Below are positions 24,659 to 33,192 of a DNA stretch of 64,000 nucleotides, in pieces. Numbering within the stretch: the stretch's first letter is position 1; every line of letters starts with the position of its first letter. The notes beneath the pieces are model-generated. The model was given only the letters and a program-made list of their open reading frames with translations. It had not been told where the DNA came from and searched no databases. The DNA is from Betaproteobacteria bacterium (GTDB taxonomy: Bacteria > Pseudomonadota > Gammaproteobacteria > Burkholderiales > JAEUOS01), in contig JAQGMJ010000087.1 of NCBI GenBank assembly GCA_028292405.1, positions 124,001 to 188,000 on the forward strand, in the 5' to 3' direction. Made by a program: the position numbers and the translations under genes.

Positions 24659-25332
24659 AGCTCGGCATCATCATCCAGGCCCGCATGGGATCGACCCGGC
24701 TGCCGGGAAAGGTGCTGCGCGCCATCGGCGCCAAGCCCCTGCTGGCGCACGTGCTCGACAGGCTGGCGCAATTGCGTCATCGCGCCATCGCGGTCGTCGC
24801 CACCACCGTTGAAGCGCGGGACGAGGCCATCGTGCAGTTCTGCGAACAGCGCGGCGCCCTCGTTTTTCGCGGCAGCGAAAGCAATGTGCTGGACCGCTAT
24901 TTCCAGTGCGCGCGCCAATACGGCTTTGATCAGGTGGTGCGCCTGACCTCGGACAATCCGTTTACCGACATCGAGGAGCTGGATCGCCTGCTCGACCTGC
25001 ATCTGTCGAGCGGCGCTGATTTCTCGCACTCCTTTCCGGTACTGCCAGTCGGTGTGGGCGCGGAGGTATTCCGCTTCGAGGCGCTGGCGATATCGGCCGC
25101 GCAGGCGCACGCGCCCCATCATTTCGAGCATGTGGACGAATACATGATCGAGCATCCGGAACGCTTCAGGACTCTGTTGCTGGAACCCCCGGCGGCCAAG
25201 AACCAGCCTGCCGTGCGCCTCACCGTGGATGATGAAACGGATTTTCGCCGCGCCAATTTCATCGTCGCGCGCGCTGGCACCGACCAGGTTACAACCGCCC
25301 AGGCGATCGCACTATGTTCGCAATTTGCCTAG
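24640..25332 (+). CDS. SpsF-like CMP-nonulosonate cytidylyltransferase
   Basis: 230-residue nucleotidyltransferase of the SpsF/COG1861 group. GIIIQARMGSTRLPGKVL (res ~9-26) is the CTP-binding opening; RLTSDNPFTDIEELDRLL near 105 carries the acidic site and LTVDDETDFRRAN near 198 the product-binding segment. A GTG start overlaps neuB by 19 bp; no ATG fits. In Bacillus subtilis the order spsE-spsF-spsG is the same as here (synthase, this gene, PseG-like), supporting a CMP-sugar role, possibly activating the acid made by the previous gene. Confidence 0.85.
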   Translation: MGSAAIKLGIIIQARMGSTRLPGKVLRAIGAKPLLAHVLDRLAQLRHRAIAVVATTVEARDEAIVQFCEQRGALVFRGSESNVLDRYFQCARQYGFDQVVRLTSDNPFTDIEELDRLLDLHLSSGADFSHSFPVLPVGVGAEVFRFEALAISAAQAHAPHHFEHVDEYMIEHPERFRTLLLEPPAAKNQPAVRLTVDDETDFRRANFIVARAGTDQVTTAQAIALCSQFA

Positions 25333-26258
25333 AGAGCTCCCATGCGCGAGGCATGGGGCACTTGTTCCGCATGCGCAACCTTGCGCAGCATCTGCGCGAG
25401 CGCGGCTTGCCGTTCATCCTGCTGGTCAACGACCATGCGCCGGCGCTTGACGTTTTGCGCCAGGAGCAACTGCCCTTCGAAGTGGTCGAGCTGGCGCGGG
25501 CGGCGCAGTGGGTGCCGGACGTCGTTCGGCGCCATGCGCCGCGCCTCTGGCTGAACGACCGGCTCGACACCGATCTTGCCCACGCCCAGGCGGTGAAAAC
25601 CGCCGGGGTGGCGCTGGCCACCATCGAGGACCGCGGCGAGGGCGCGACGCTCGCCGACCTGCATATCGCCTCGCTGGTATTCACCGGCGAGCCGCTGGCC
25701 GGGCGCCGGGTGTTGCGCGGTCTGGACTATCTGATCCTCAACCCGGAAATCGCCCGCCACCGCCGTGCGCGCACCGAGGCGCGCAGCCTGCTGGTGACCC
25801 TGGGCGGGACCGACACTTACGGCGCGACGGTGAAGGCCGTCGCCCTGCTGCGCAAATATGGGCGCCCGGCGACGGTGATTATCGGCCCGGGGTTCATGCA
25901 CCAGGAAGCCCTTCGAGCCGAATTGACCGCCGATTTCACGCTCAAGGTCGGCGTGCCTTCGATGATCGAAGAGATGAGCCAGCATGACCTGGCCATCACC
26001 GGGGGCGGCGTCACGTCTTTCGAAGCCGCCGCGTCCGGACTGCCGGTGATCGCCATCGCCAATGAGTGGTTCGAAGTTCCGATGGCGCAACATCTGGCGA
26101 GCCTGGGCGCGGCGCGCTTTGCCGGGCACCATTCCGCGCTGGACGAATCCGCGTTCGCGGCACCGCCGGACATCGCCGCCATGAGCGCCGCCGGCCTGGC
26201 GCATGTGCCGCTGCACGGCACTGAGCGCGTCTGCCAGGCGCTGCTGGAGCTGGCATGA
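25314..26258 (+). CDS. PseG/SpsG-like UDP-sugar hydrolase or glycosyltransferase
   Basis: 314-residue GT-B-fold protein like PseG, which removes UDP from the pseudaminic-acid precursor before NeuB-type condensation. SSHARGMGHLFRMRNLAQHL near residues 7-26 contains the G-x-G-H catalytic histidine. LVTLGGTDTYGATVKA near 160 and AITGGGVTSFEAAASGLPVI near 225 form the UDP site. Its presence indicates that the NeuB substrate is freed by simple hydrolysis; no LegG/NeuC hydrolysing epimerase is present. The ATG overlaps spsF-like by 19 bp, and the stop overlaps wbqC-like by 4 bp. Confidence 0.85.
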   Translation: MFAICLESSHARGMGHLFRMRNLAQHLRERGLPFILLVNDHAPALDVLRQEQLPFEVVELARAAQWVPDVVRRHAPRLWLNDRLDTDLAHAQAVKTAGVALATIEDRGEGATLADLHIASLVFTGEPLAGRRVLRGLDYLILNPEIARHRRARTEARSLLVTLGGTDTYGATVKAVALLRKYGRPATVIIGPGFMHQEALRAELTADFTLKVGVPSMIEEMSQHDLAITGGGVTSFEAAASGLPVIAIANEWFEVPMAQHLASLGAARFAGHHSALDESAFAAPPDIAAMSAAGLAHVPLHGTERVCQALLELA

Positions 26259-26953
26259 GCCGCACCGCCGTGATCCACCAGCCCGACTTCATGCCCTACC
26301 TGGGCTTTTTCGACCGCCTGCTGCGAGCGGACGTGTTCGTACTGCTGGACAACGCGCAATACGTCAATGCCACCAGCCGAAGCTGGACCAACCGCGACAA
26401 GATCAAGACGCCGCAGGGCGAGCGCTGGATCACCGTCAGCGTGAACAGCGCGGAGCGCGATACGCCGATCAATCGCATCGAGCTTTCCGACAAGGTGGAC
26501 TGGCGCGGCAACCACCTCAACCTGTTGCAGCAGAATTACCGCAAGGCGGCTTTTTTCGCCGAGATCTTTCCCCTGCTCCAGGCGTTCTATGCCCGGCCCG
26601 ACAGGCTGCTGGCGGATTTCAACCGCGCCTCGATCGAGTTCCTGCTCGGCTTGTTCGACATCCGCGTCGAGATCGTTCTTGCCAGTACGCTTCAGGCCGG
26701 GGGACGCAGCAACGAACTGCTGGTGGAAATCCTGCGCGAAATCGGCGCCACCCGCTATCTCTCAGGCGTCGGCGCGCGCGCCTACTTCCGCCCGGAACCC
26801 TTCGAGGCGGCGGGGATTGAAGTAACATGGCAAGATTTCGCCCACCCGGTGTATCCGCAGTTGCATGGGGACTTCATCCCCTTTCTGAGCAGCATCGACC
26901 TGCTGTTCAATTGCGGCATTACCCGCTCGCGTGAAATCCTGAGAAAGCACTGA
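26255..26953 (+). CDS. WbqC family protein
   Basis: 232-residue member of the WbqC family, found in O-antigen and glycan loci but without an agreed activity. AVIHQPDFMPYLGFFDRLLRAD is the defining N-terminal signature, followed by LLDNAQYVNATSRSWTNRDKIK. A conserved GVGARAYFRPEPFEAAGIEV segment lies near 170. The family often sits next to amino-sugar or nonulosonate genes and is thought to be enzymatic; that is inference. Overlaps the PseG-like gene (ATGA) and abuts the deacetylase (TGA then ATG). Confidence 0.88.
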   Translation: MSRTAVIHQPDFMPYLGFFDRLLRADVFVLLDNAQYVNATSRSWTNRDKIKTPQGERWITVSVNSAERDTPINRIELSDKVDWRGNHLNLLQQNYRKAAFFAEIFPLLQAFYARPDRLLADFNRASIEFLLGLFDIRVEIVLASTLQAGGRSNELLVEILREIGATRYLSGVGARAYFRPEPFEAAGIEVTWQDFAHPVYPQLHGDFIPFLSSIDLLFNCGITRSREILRKH

Positions 26954-27583
26954 ATGAACGTACTGGCCATAGGCGCGCATTTCGACGATGTGGAACTCGG
27001 CTGCGGCGGCGCGCTGGCCAAGCACGTCGCCAAGGGCGACAAGGTGGTGGTCTATGTCGCCACGGTCTCGGGCTTTTCCAATCATCGCAACAGCGAGGTC
27101 CGCTCCAACGACATCGCCCAGACGGAAGGCGAAGCGGCGATGCGCACCCTTGGGGTGGAAAACCTCATCTGCGGCAATTTCAAGACGCTCGAGGTGGAGT
27201 TCGTCGATCCGCTGAACATCGAGATCCTGCGCATCATCGAGGATCACGAAATCGACATGGTCTACACCCACTGGGTGGGCGACATCCATCACGACCACCA
27301 GGCCGTCGGCCGCGCCGCCCTGCACAGCAGCCGGCACGTGCCGCGCCTGCTGATGTATCGCAGCAACTGGTATCACTCGCCGATGGATTTCCGCGGCAAT
27401 TTTTATGTCGATATCACCGATACCTGGACCCGCAAGCGCGACGCCATCCTGGCGCATGCCTCCGAGGTCGAGCGCACCGGAAAAAAATGGCTGTCGTTTT
27501 TCGAGAACGAGGCTGAAAACGCGGGGCAGCGCATCGGCCGACGCTATGCCGAGGTCTTTGAAATCCTGAAATGGATCGAGTAA
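26954..27583 (+). CDS. PIG-L family zinc deacetylase
   Basis: Zinc N-deacetylase of the LmbE/PIG-L family, acting on an N-acetyl group of a sugar or nonulosonate. The metal motif is AHFDDVELGCGG (res ~8-19), with Phe where AHPDDE is usual; the second site is IHHDHQAVGRAA near 115. Length 209 residues is normal. It directly follows WbqC with no spacer. A deacetylase at the end of the module suggests that one acetamido group is exposed as a free amine, perhaps for re-acylation. Confidence 0.88.
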   Translation: MNVLAIGAHFDDVELGCGGALAKHVAKGDKVVVYVATVSGFSNHRNSEVRSNDIAQTEGEAAMRTLGVENLICGNFKTLEVEFVDPLNIEILRIIEDHEIDMVYTHWVGDIHHDHQAVGRAALHSSRHVPRLLMYRSNWYHSPMDFRGNFYVDITDTWTRKRDAILAHASEVERTGKKWLSFFENEAENAGQRIGRRYAEVFEILKWIE

Positions 27584-27628
27584 GCCGCGGCTGAAGGCCA
27601 CCGCCGCTTCATCTCCCGCACGCTGCCA

Positions 27629-28504
27629 ATGTCCCTGTACAAATACGTCCAGACCGCCCGCAAGCACATTCATGAGCGACGCGAAGACAATCGTCTGCAA
27701 GGTCCGCTCCGCCTGGCAGCCCGGAATGCCGAATTCCTTGGCCGCTACGCCGGCCAACGCTGCTTTATTCTTTGCAACGGCCCGAGCGTAAAGCGCCAGG
27801 ACATTCGCGCCTTGAAGAACGAACATGTTTTTTCCGTATCGAGCGGTTACCACCATCCCGACTATGCATTGATCAATCCGCGGTTTCATTGCATCCCGCA
27901 GTTGACCTACGGGATGATCACGCGCGAAGACGCCGTCAACTGGTTCAGGGAAATACACCGCTGCCTGGGCCCGGCCACGCTGTTCCTGAACTACACCGAA
28001 GAAGCGCTGGTCAGGGAAGAGAACCTGCTCCCCGGCCGCGATGTCCGCTATCTCGTCTTTTCCGGAGGTTTCGAGCAGTACAAGCCGCTCGCCAAACCCG
28101 ACATCGCCCGGCGCATTCCCGCGGTGCAATCAGTACCGATCATGTGCCTGATGGTTGCCATGTACATGGGATTCGACCGCATCTATCTTCTGGGCACGGA
28201 CCACGATCATTTTCTTTCGGGCGAGTACAAATATTTCTACGAACCGACGGTCCTGAAAGGAAAAGACTCTTCCGCCGACGCGAACGGCAGGCGCCGCGGC
28301 GGATGGTATGAAGAGCTCGCTGGATTGGCCAGCCTCTGGAAGCAGTACCGGGAAGTCCGGCACATTGCCGAAGCGCAACACATCGAAATCTTCAACGCCA
28401 CCGCCGGCGGCGAACTGGACGAATTTCCGCGTGTCGAACTCCAGACCCTGCTGCCGCCGGGCGCGGGATCGGGCCACGCGCCCGCGGCATGCTCCGGCAC
28501 CTGA
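27629..28504 (+). CDS. Maf/DUF115- or GT42-like putative nonulosonate transferase
   Basis: 291-residue protein with an early RCFILCNGPSVKRQDIRALK motif (res ~47-66). A CNGPS loop near the N terminus occurs in two relevant families: the Maf/DUF115 proteins, which transfer nonulosonates to flagellin, and the GT42 sialyltransferases. Further in, SVPIMCLMVAMYMGFDRIYLLGTDHDHF near 170 looks like the second half of that fold, with a conserved acidic-His tip. It lies 45 bp after the nonulosonate genes, so transfer of that sugar is a reasonable inference. I cannot decide between the two families. The C-terminal ~20 residues are low complexity and overlap the next gene. Confidence 0.6.
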   Translation: MSLYKYVQTARKHIHERREDNRLQGPLRLAARNAEFLGRYAGQRCFILCNGPSVKRQDIRALKNEHVFSVSSGYHHPDYALINPRFHCIPQLTYGMITREDAVNWFREIHRCLGPATLFLNYTEEALVREENLLPGRDVRYLVFSGGFEQYKPLAKPDIARRIPAVQSVPIMCLMVAMYMGFDRIYLLGTDHDHFLSGEYKYFYEPTVLKGKDSSADANGRRRGGWYEELAGLASLWKQYREVRHIAEAQHIEIFNATAGGELDEFPRVELQTLLPPGAGSGHAPAACSGT

Positions 28505-29325
28505 AGCCCTTTTTGAAGGACTGGTGCCCGCCCGCATTGCTGCGGGGGCTCCGCGGCCTTCGCGCCTCGGCGGGCGGCAACGGCATCGAATTCAGCGGCG
28601 ATTACCCGTCCTGGGCGCAAGCGAGTGCCCAGGCGACCGGCTACGCCGCCGGCAACATACTCGAAAAGGCCCGCGAGGCCGTGCTCAAGGTCAAGCGCGG
28701 TGAAGCAGCCTGCGAGCGCGACACCGTCGTTTTCGATCATATCGAGTACTCCTATCCCTTGCTGGCAAACTTGCTGCATGCGGCAAGCCTGAACGGCAAT
28801 CGGCTCAGCGTGCTGGATTTCGGCGGCGCCCTCGGCAGTTCTTATTATCAGAATCGCGGCTATCTCCGCCACCTTGGCGAATTGCACTGGATGGTGGTGG
28901 AACAGCCGCATTTTGTCGAATGCGGCAAGACCCACTTCGCCGACGGCGTCCTGAGCTTTCACGAATCCGTCGAAGGCGCACTGGCGGTTCGCCGGCCCGA
29001 CTTTGTCCTGCTCTCCAGCGTCGTGCAATATCTAGAGCATCCCGGGCAGATCGTGCAAACGCTGGTGAAGACCCGCGCCCCGACTATCCTGGTCGATCGT
29101 GCACCGGTCTTGTTCGACGTGCCGACCCGCTTGACCGTGCAGACGGTGCCGCCCTCGATCTATGAGGCAAGCTACCCCTGCCGCCTGTTCAACGAGCGCG
29201 AGCTGATTGCCTGTTTCGAACCGGAATATGTGCTTGCCGATCAGTTCGACGCCAGTATCGGCTCGTCCATTGCGGTGCGCGGCGCGGTCGGCGGGTATCG
29301 AGGTTATCTGTTCAGATTGCGCTGA
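28489..29325 (+). CDS. TIGR04325-like SAM-dependent methyltransferase
   Basis: 278-residue methyltransferase-fold protein resembling the TIGR04325 group found in surface-glycan loci. FSGDYPSWAQASAQATGYAAGNILEK near residue 35 is its typical N-terminal segment. LSVLDFGGALGSSYYQNR near 105 replaces the usual GxGxG SAM loop. VLLSSVVQYLEHP near 165 is the post-II acidic strand. It overlaps the previous gene by 16 bp, indicating co-translation. Acceptor unknown. Confidence 0.78.
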   Translation: MLRHLKPFLKDWCPPALLRGLRGLRASAGGNGIEFSGDYPSWAQASAQATGYAAGNILEKAREAVLKVKRGEAACERDTVVFDHIEYSYPLLANLLHAASLNGNRLSVLDFGGALGSSYYQNRGYLRHLGELHWMVVEQPHFVECGKTHFADGVLSFHESVEGALAVRRPDFVLLSSVVQYLEHPGQIVQTLVKTRAPTILVDRAPVLFDVPTRLTVQTVPPSIYEASYPCRLFNERELIACFEPEYVLADQFDASIGSSIAVRGAVGGYRGYLFRLR

Positions 29326-29564
29326 TTGCCGCATGCCTTAAGCGCGCAACCTGCAGGGGCCAAATGGCCTGGTCCGTAATTTCACCCCTGGCTGCCGAAT
29401 CCGGTCCCTCGGTGCGCCAGCGCACCAAAAGCGGGTAGGCGCGGCGCAGTAGCAGGGGCAACGGCTTTTCACTCGGCAAGCGCCATTTCGTCAGGCTCGA
29501 ACGGGTTATAATTTCGCCCGTCACCCGGCTCTTCGGCCCCATTTAAATAAGTGCATATTCGCCC
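29326..29564 (+). promoter_or_regulatory. internal promoter region of the plus-strand glycan arm
   Basis: 239-bp gap, the longest in the arm. It contains TTATAATTT with a consensus TATAAT at 29507-29512, about 50 bp before the next ATG, but the -35 is weak. The first half of the gap shows no gene or clear structure. It likely starts a second transcription unit. Confidence 0.45.
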
Positions 29565-30788
29565 ATGAATTGCAGGATGTGTGGCAGCACTCAGCTGCAT
29601 AAATTTCTCGATCTGGGCTTTACTCCCCCGGCTGATCAATTTCGCCGCAAAGACCAGTTGCGCGAACCGGATGTGCACTATCCACTGCAAGTCGTCATGT
29701 GCGATGGTTGCGGGCTGGCCCAGCTGAACCATGTGGTGTCGCCGGAAGTCCTGTACCGCAACGACTATCCTTACGAATCTTCAACCACTCGCACCGGCCA
29801 GGCCCACTGGTCTGAGTTTGCCTCAAGCGTAGTCGAACGCCTGAAACTGAAGCCGCAAGACCTCGCCGTCGATATCGGCAGCAACGTCGGCGTGCTGCTG
29901 GGCGCCTTCAAGGCCAACGGCATGCGCGTCCAGGGGGTCGATCCCGCCGCAAATATCGTCATGATCGCGCAGGCCAACGGGATCGATACGATCTGCGACT
30001 TTTTCAACGAAGACACCGCCCGCGAGATCGTATCCGGCAAAGGGCCCGCATCCGTGGTGACGGCGACGAACGTGTTCGCGCACGTGGACGACCTGGACGC
30101 CTTCATGCGCAGCATCAAGGCCCTGATCAGCGAGCGCGGCGTCTTCATTTTCGAAGCGCCCTACTTCGTCAATCTGCTGAAGCAGAACGAATACGACACC
30201 ATCTATCACGAGCATCTGTCTTACCTGTCCGTGAAGCCGCTGATCTCCTTCTTCCACAAGCACGACATGGAAGTCTTCCATATCGAAGAGCGCGACATTC
30301 ACGGCGGGTCATTTCGCGTCCATGTCGGCCGCCGGGGCCAGTGGCCGGTTTCACCGGACATCGCGCAAATGGTGCAGGCGGAAGTCGGGATGGGCATCTA
30401 CGACCATGAAAAGCTCGCCGAATTCGCCGCCCGAGTGCGCCGCAACAAGGACGAGCTGACCTGGATGCTGCATTCGCTCAAGCATGAAGGTAAGCGCATT
30501 GCGGCCGTCAGCGCGCCGGCCAAGGGCATGACCCTGCTCAACTATTGCGGCCTGGACCACGACCTGATCGATTTCGTCACCGAAAAGTCGAAGCTAAAAA
30601 TCGGACGCTTTACCCCCGGCGCGCACATTCCGGTGGTCTCCGACGATGAGCTGCTGACCAGCCAGCCTGACTATGCCTTGTTGCTGGCATGGAATTTCGC
30701 CGAGGAAATCATGAGAAACCTCCACGAATTCCGCAAGCGCGGCGGCAAATTCATTATTCCTATCCCTTTTCCCCGGATAGTCGACTGA
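29565..30788 (+). CDS. NDP-sugar C-methyltransferase (NovU/TylC3 type)
   Basis: 407-residue enzyme that transfers methyl from SAM to a keto-sugar carbon. The N-terminal zinc domain has Cys3, Cys6 and the CDGC pair near residues 46-49. VDIGSNVGVLLGAFKANG near 97 is the SAM site. YHEHLSYLSVKPLISFFH near 210 contains the catalytic His-Glu-His cluster. The C-terminal domain with SAPAKGMTLLNYCG near 310 binds the nucleotide sugar. Together with the cupin and aminotransferase that follow, it suggests a 3-C-methyl amino sugar. Confidence 0.9.
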   Translation: MNCRMCGSTQLHKFLDLGFTPPADQFRRKDQLREPDVHYPLQVVMCDGCGLAQLNHVVSPEVLYRNDYPYESSTTRTGQAHWSEFASSVVERLKLKPQDLAVDIGSNVGVLLGAFKANGMRVQGVDPAANIVMIAQANGIDTICDFFNEDTAREIVSGKGPASVVTATNVFAHVDDLDAFMRSIKALISERGVFIFEAPYFVNLLKQNEYDTIYHEHLSYLSVKPLISFFHKHDMEVFHIEERDIHGGSFRVHVGRRGQWPVSPDIAQMVQAEVGMGIYDHEKLAEFAARVRRNKDELTWMLHSLKHEGKRIAAVSAPAKGMTLLNYCGLDHDLIDFVTEKSKLKIGRFTPGAHIPVVSDDELLTSQPDYALLLAWNFAEEIMRNLHEFRKRGGKFIIPIPFPRIVD

Positions 30789-30806
30789 GCGTCGGAAAGG
30801 AAAATC

Positions 30807-31190
30807 ATGGAAAAAATCACTCTGGTGCCCGCATTCAAGGATGACCGCGGCGAAATCACCGACCTGCTCGAAAACGAGACCATCAACGCCATTACCCGCA
30901 TCACCTTCCGCAAGGGGGCTGTGCGCGCCAACCATTATCACAAGGAGACCACGCAATGGAATTACGTGATCTCCGGCAGCATCAAGCTGGTCAGCCAGAC
31001 GCCTGGTGAAGCCGCTGTCGAGACCGTGATGAAGCCCGGCGACCTGGTCGCCACTGGCCCGAATGTGCGTCACGCGCTGGTCGGCCTGGAGGAAGCCGAT
31101 CTCCTGGTCTTCACCAAAGGGCCGCGCGGGGGCAAGGAATACGAGAGCGACACCTTCCGCCTCGAAGTCCCGCTGGTCACCGGAATTTAA
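30807..31190 (+). CDS. cupin-fold sugar isomerase/epimerase-like protein
   Basis: 127-residue single-domain cupin. FRKGAVRANHYHKETTQWNYVISGSIKL (res ~34-60) has the RxxHxH-like site of RmlC/FdtA-type sugar isomerases, and KPGDLVATGPNVRHALVGLE is the second cupin motif. Such proteins act on dTDP-keto-sugars or carry no metal at all. Placed 18 bp after the C-methyltransferase (AAAGGAAAAT ribosome site) and 10 bp before the aminotransferase, it probably isomerises the shared intermediate. Exact reaction not determined. Confidence 0.8.
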   Translation: MEKITLVPAFKDDRGEITDLLENETINAITRITFRKGAVRANHYHKETTQWNYVISGSIKLVSQTPGEAAVETVMKPGDLVATGPNVRHALVGLEEADLLVFTKGPRGGKEYESDTFRLEVPLVTGI

Positions 31191-31200
31191 GAGCTCCGCC

Positions 31201-32337
31201 ATGTCCCAACCGCAAGCCATGCGCCGCGTACCGGTGGGCCAGCCCCTGCTCGGACCGGAAGAGACGCACCACGTAAACCAGGCACTCTCCCAGGGCGCGA
31301 TCTCGGGTTTTTTCGGGGACTACCTACCCAAATTCGAGCAGGAATTCGCCGCCTATTGCGAATGCACCCACGGCGTCGCGGTCTCCAGCGGCACCACTGC
31401 CCTGCATCTGGCCCTGGCAACCTTGTCGATCGGTCCCGAGGATGAAGTGCTGGTGAGCTCGCTCACCAACATGGCGACCTTTTTCGCCGTGCTGTACCAG
31501 GGCGCGCGGCCGGTGCCGATCGATTCCGAACCCGACACCCTCAATCTCGATCCCGGGCTTTTGCGCGCCCGCATCACGCCGAAAACCAAGGCGATCCTGG
31601 TGGTGCACCTGTTCGGCCACCCGGTGGACATGGACCCGGTGATGGAAATTGCCCGAGAGCACAATCTGTATGTGATCGAAGATTGCGCCGAGGCCCACGG
31701 CGCCCTGTACAAGGGCCGCAAGGTCGGCGGTATCGGCGACATCGGCTGCTTCAGCTTCTACGCCAACAAGGTCATCACCACCGGCGAGGGCGGCATGCTC
31801 ACGCTCAACAATGCCGAGTGGGCGGCGCGCGCGCGCAACCTCAAGGGCCTGGCTTTCGGCGACAAGAACAAGTTCCAGCACCGCGACATCGGCTACAACT
31901 ACCGCATGACCAACCTGCAGGCCGCGATCGGCCATGCGCAATTCGGCAAGATCGACGAAATCATCGCGCTCAAGCGCAGCGTCGCGCACAAATACATGGC
32001 CAGGCTGGCCGGCCGCGACGACATCGAGCTGCCGCCGGAAAAAGAGTACGCCCGCAACGTGCACTGGATGGTGCACATCCTGCTCAAGGGCCGCAACGCG
32101 GAGCGGCGCGGCGAAGTGATGCGCGCGCTCGCCGCCAAGGGCATCGAGAGCCGCGAGAATTTCCTGCCGTACAACATGCAGGAAATCTTCATCGCCCGCG
32201 GGCTGACCCGCCACGACGAATGTCCGGTAGCCAACAGCCTGGGGGTGCGCGGCTTCTATTTGCCCAGCGGGCCGGCAATCTCCGATGAAGACATCAATTT
32301 TGTCTGCGACAGCCTGATCGAAGCGCTCGACCAATGA
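31201..32337 (+). CDS. DegT/DnrJ/EryC1/StrS family sugar aminotransferase
   Basis: 378-residue PLP enzyme starting MSQPQAMRRVPVG; a longer open frame runs back into the cupin gene and is not coding. SSGTTALHLALATL (res ~62-75) grips the phosphate, IEDCAEAHGALYKG near 160 holds the ring, and the Schiff-base lysine is in CFSFYANKVITTGEGG near 185. NYRMTNLQAAIG near 230 is the dimer contact. It aminates a nucleotide keto-sugar, probably the product of the C-methyltransferase and cupin pair. It could also supply the amination missing from the nonulosonate module. Overlaps the next gene by ATGA. Confidence 0.92.
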   Translation: MSQPQAMRRVPVGQPLLGPEETHHVNQALSQGAISGFFGDYLPKFEQEFAAYCECTHGVAVSSGTTALHLALATLSIGPEDEVLVSSLTNMATFFAVLYQGARPVPIDSEPDTLNLDPGLLRARITPKTKAILVVHLFGHPVDMDPVMEIAREHNLYVIEDCAEAHGALYKGRKVGGIGDIGCFSFYANKVITTGEGGMLTLNNAEWAARARNLKGLAFGDKNKFQHRDIGYNYRMTNLQAAIGHAQFGKIDEIIALKRSVAHKYMARLAGRDDIELPPEKEYARNVHWMVHILLKGRNAERRGEVMRALAAKGIESRENFLPYNMQEIFIARGLTRHDECPVANSLGVRGFYLPSGPAISDEDINFVCDSLIEALDQ

Positions 32338-33143
32338 GCAGCGGTGCGGCGGTAGCGGACAAGGACGCCATCCCGTTCGGGGAATACTCCGCGATCTACG
32401 ATCTGGTCTATCGCGACAAAGACTATGCCGCCGAAGCCGGCTTTGTCGCCGGCCTGATCGAGCAATACTCACCGCGCAAGGGCGCGGGTGCCCGCGTGAT
32501 CGACCTGGCCTGCGGGACTGGCCGCCACGCGTTCGAACTGGCGGGAAAACGATATGCGGTCGAAGGCAGCGACATCTCCTCCGGCATGGTGGGCGTGGCC
32601 CGCGAGAGCGCGGCGGCTCGCGGCCTGGATCTGCGCTTTCATGAGCACTCCTTCCAGGCGGCGGACGCCATTGGCGGAAAATTCGATGTCGCGCTGGCCA
32701 TGTTCGCCTCGCTCGGCTACCTTACCGATTTCAGCGACTTCGCGCGCGCAATGCGCAATGCTGCCGGGTTGCTGGGGCCCGGCGGCATTTTCATTTTCGA
32801 CGTATGGAACGGCGCGGCCGTCCTGCCGGGCTATTCCCCGCACAAGGTGCGGCGGATGGGGGATGCCCTGCGGCAGGTGGAACGTGTTTCGCGCACCAGC
32901 GTGGACGCATTGCGCGAGCAGGCAACGGTGCGCTTTGAATTCGAGGTGACATACACGGACGGCGCGATCACGCGCTTCACCGAAGATCATCATGTGCGTT
33001 TTTATTTCGCGCAGGAAATGACCGACCTTCTTGCGGCCTTGGGTTTTGAAGTGCTTTTGCGCTGTCCCTTTCTCGAACCCGGCCGGGCGCTTGAAGCCAG
33101 CGACTGGAATATGACGTTCGTCATCCGGCGCGCCACAAGCTGA
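32334..33143 (+). CDS. class I SAM-dependent methyltransferase
   Basis: 269-residue methyltransferase. IPFGEYSAIYDLVYRDKDYAAEAGFV precedes the SAM loop VIDLACGTGRHAFELAG (res ~55-71). FDVALAMFASLGYLTDF near 115 is motif II and IFIFDVWNGAAVLP near 148 follows. The layout matches small-molecule N- or O-methyltransferases of glycan and antibiotic loci. Coupled to the aminotransferase by a 4-bp overlap, it might N-methylate the new amino group. A DUF-like final strand ends DWNMTFVIRR. Confidence 0.87.
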   Translation: MSSGAAVADKDAIPFGEYSAIYDLVYRDKDYAAEAGFVAGLIEQYSPRKGAGARVIDLACGTGRHAFELAGKRYAVEGSDISSGMVGVARESAAARGLDLRFHEHSFQAADAIGGKFDVALAMFASLGYLTDFSDFARAMRNAAGLLGPGGIFIFDVWNGAAVLPGYSPHKVRRMGDALRQVERVSRTSVDALREQATVRFEFEVTYTDGAITRFTEDHHVRFYFAQEMTDLLAALGFEVLLRCPFLEPGRALEASDWNMTFVIRRATS

Positions 33144-33192
33144 AGCCCCCTCAAGGGCCGGCGCCCTTCCACTCCACGTTATCGGAGCCACA

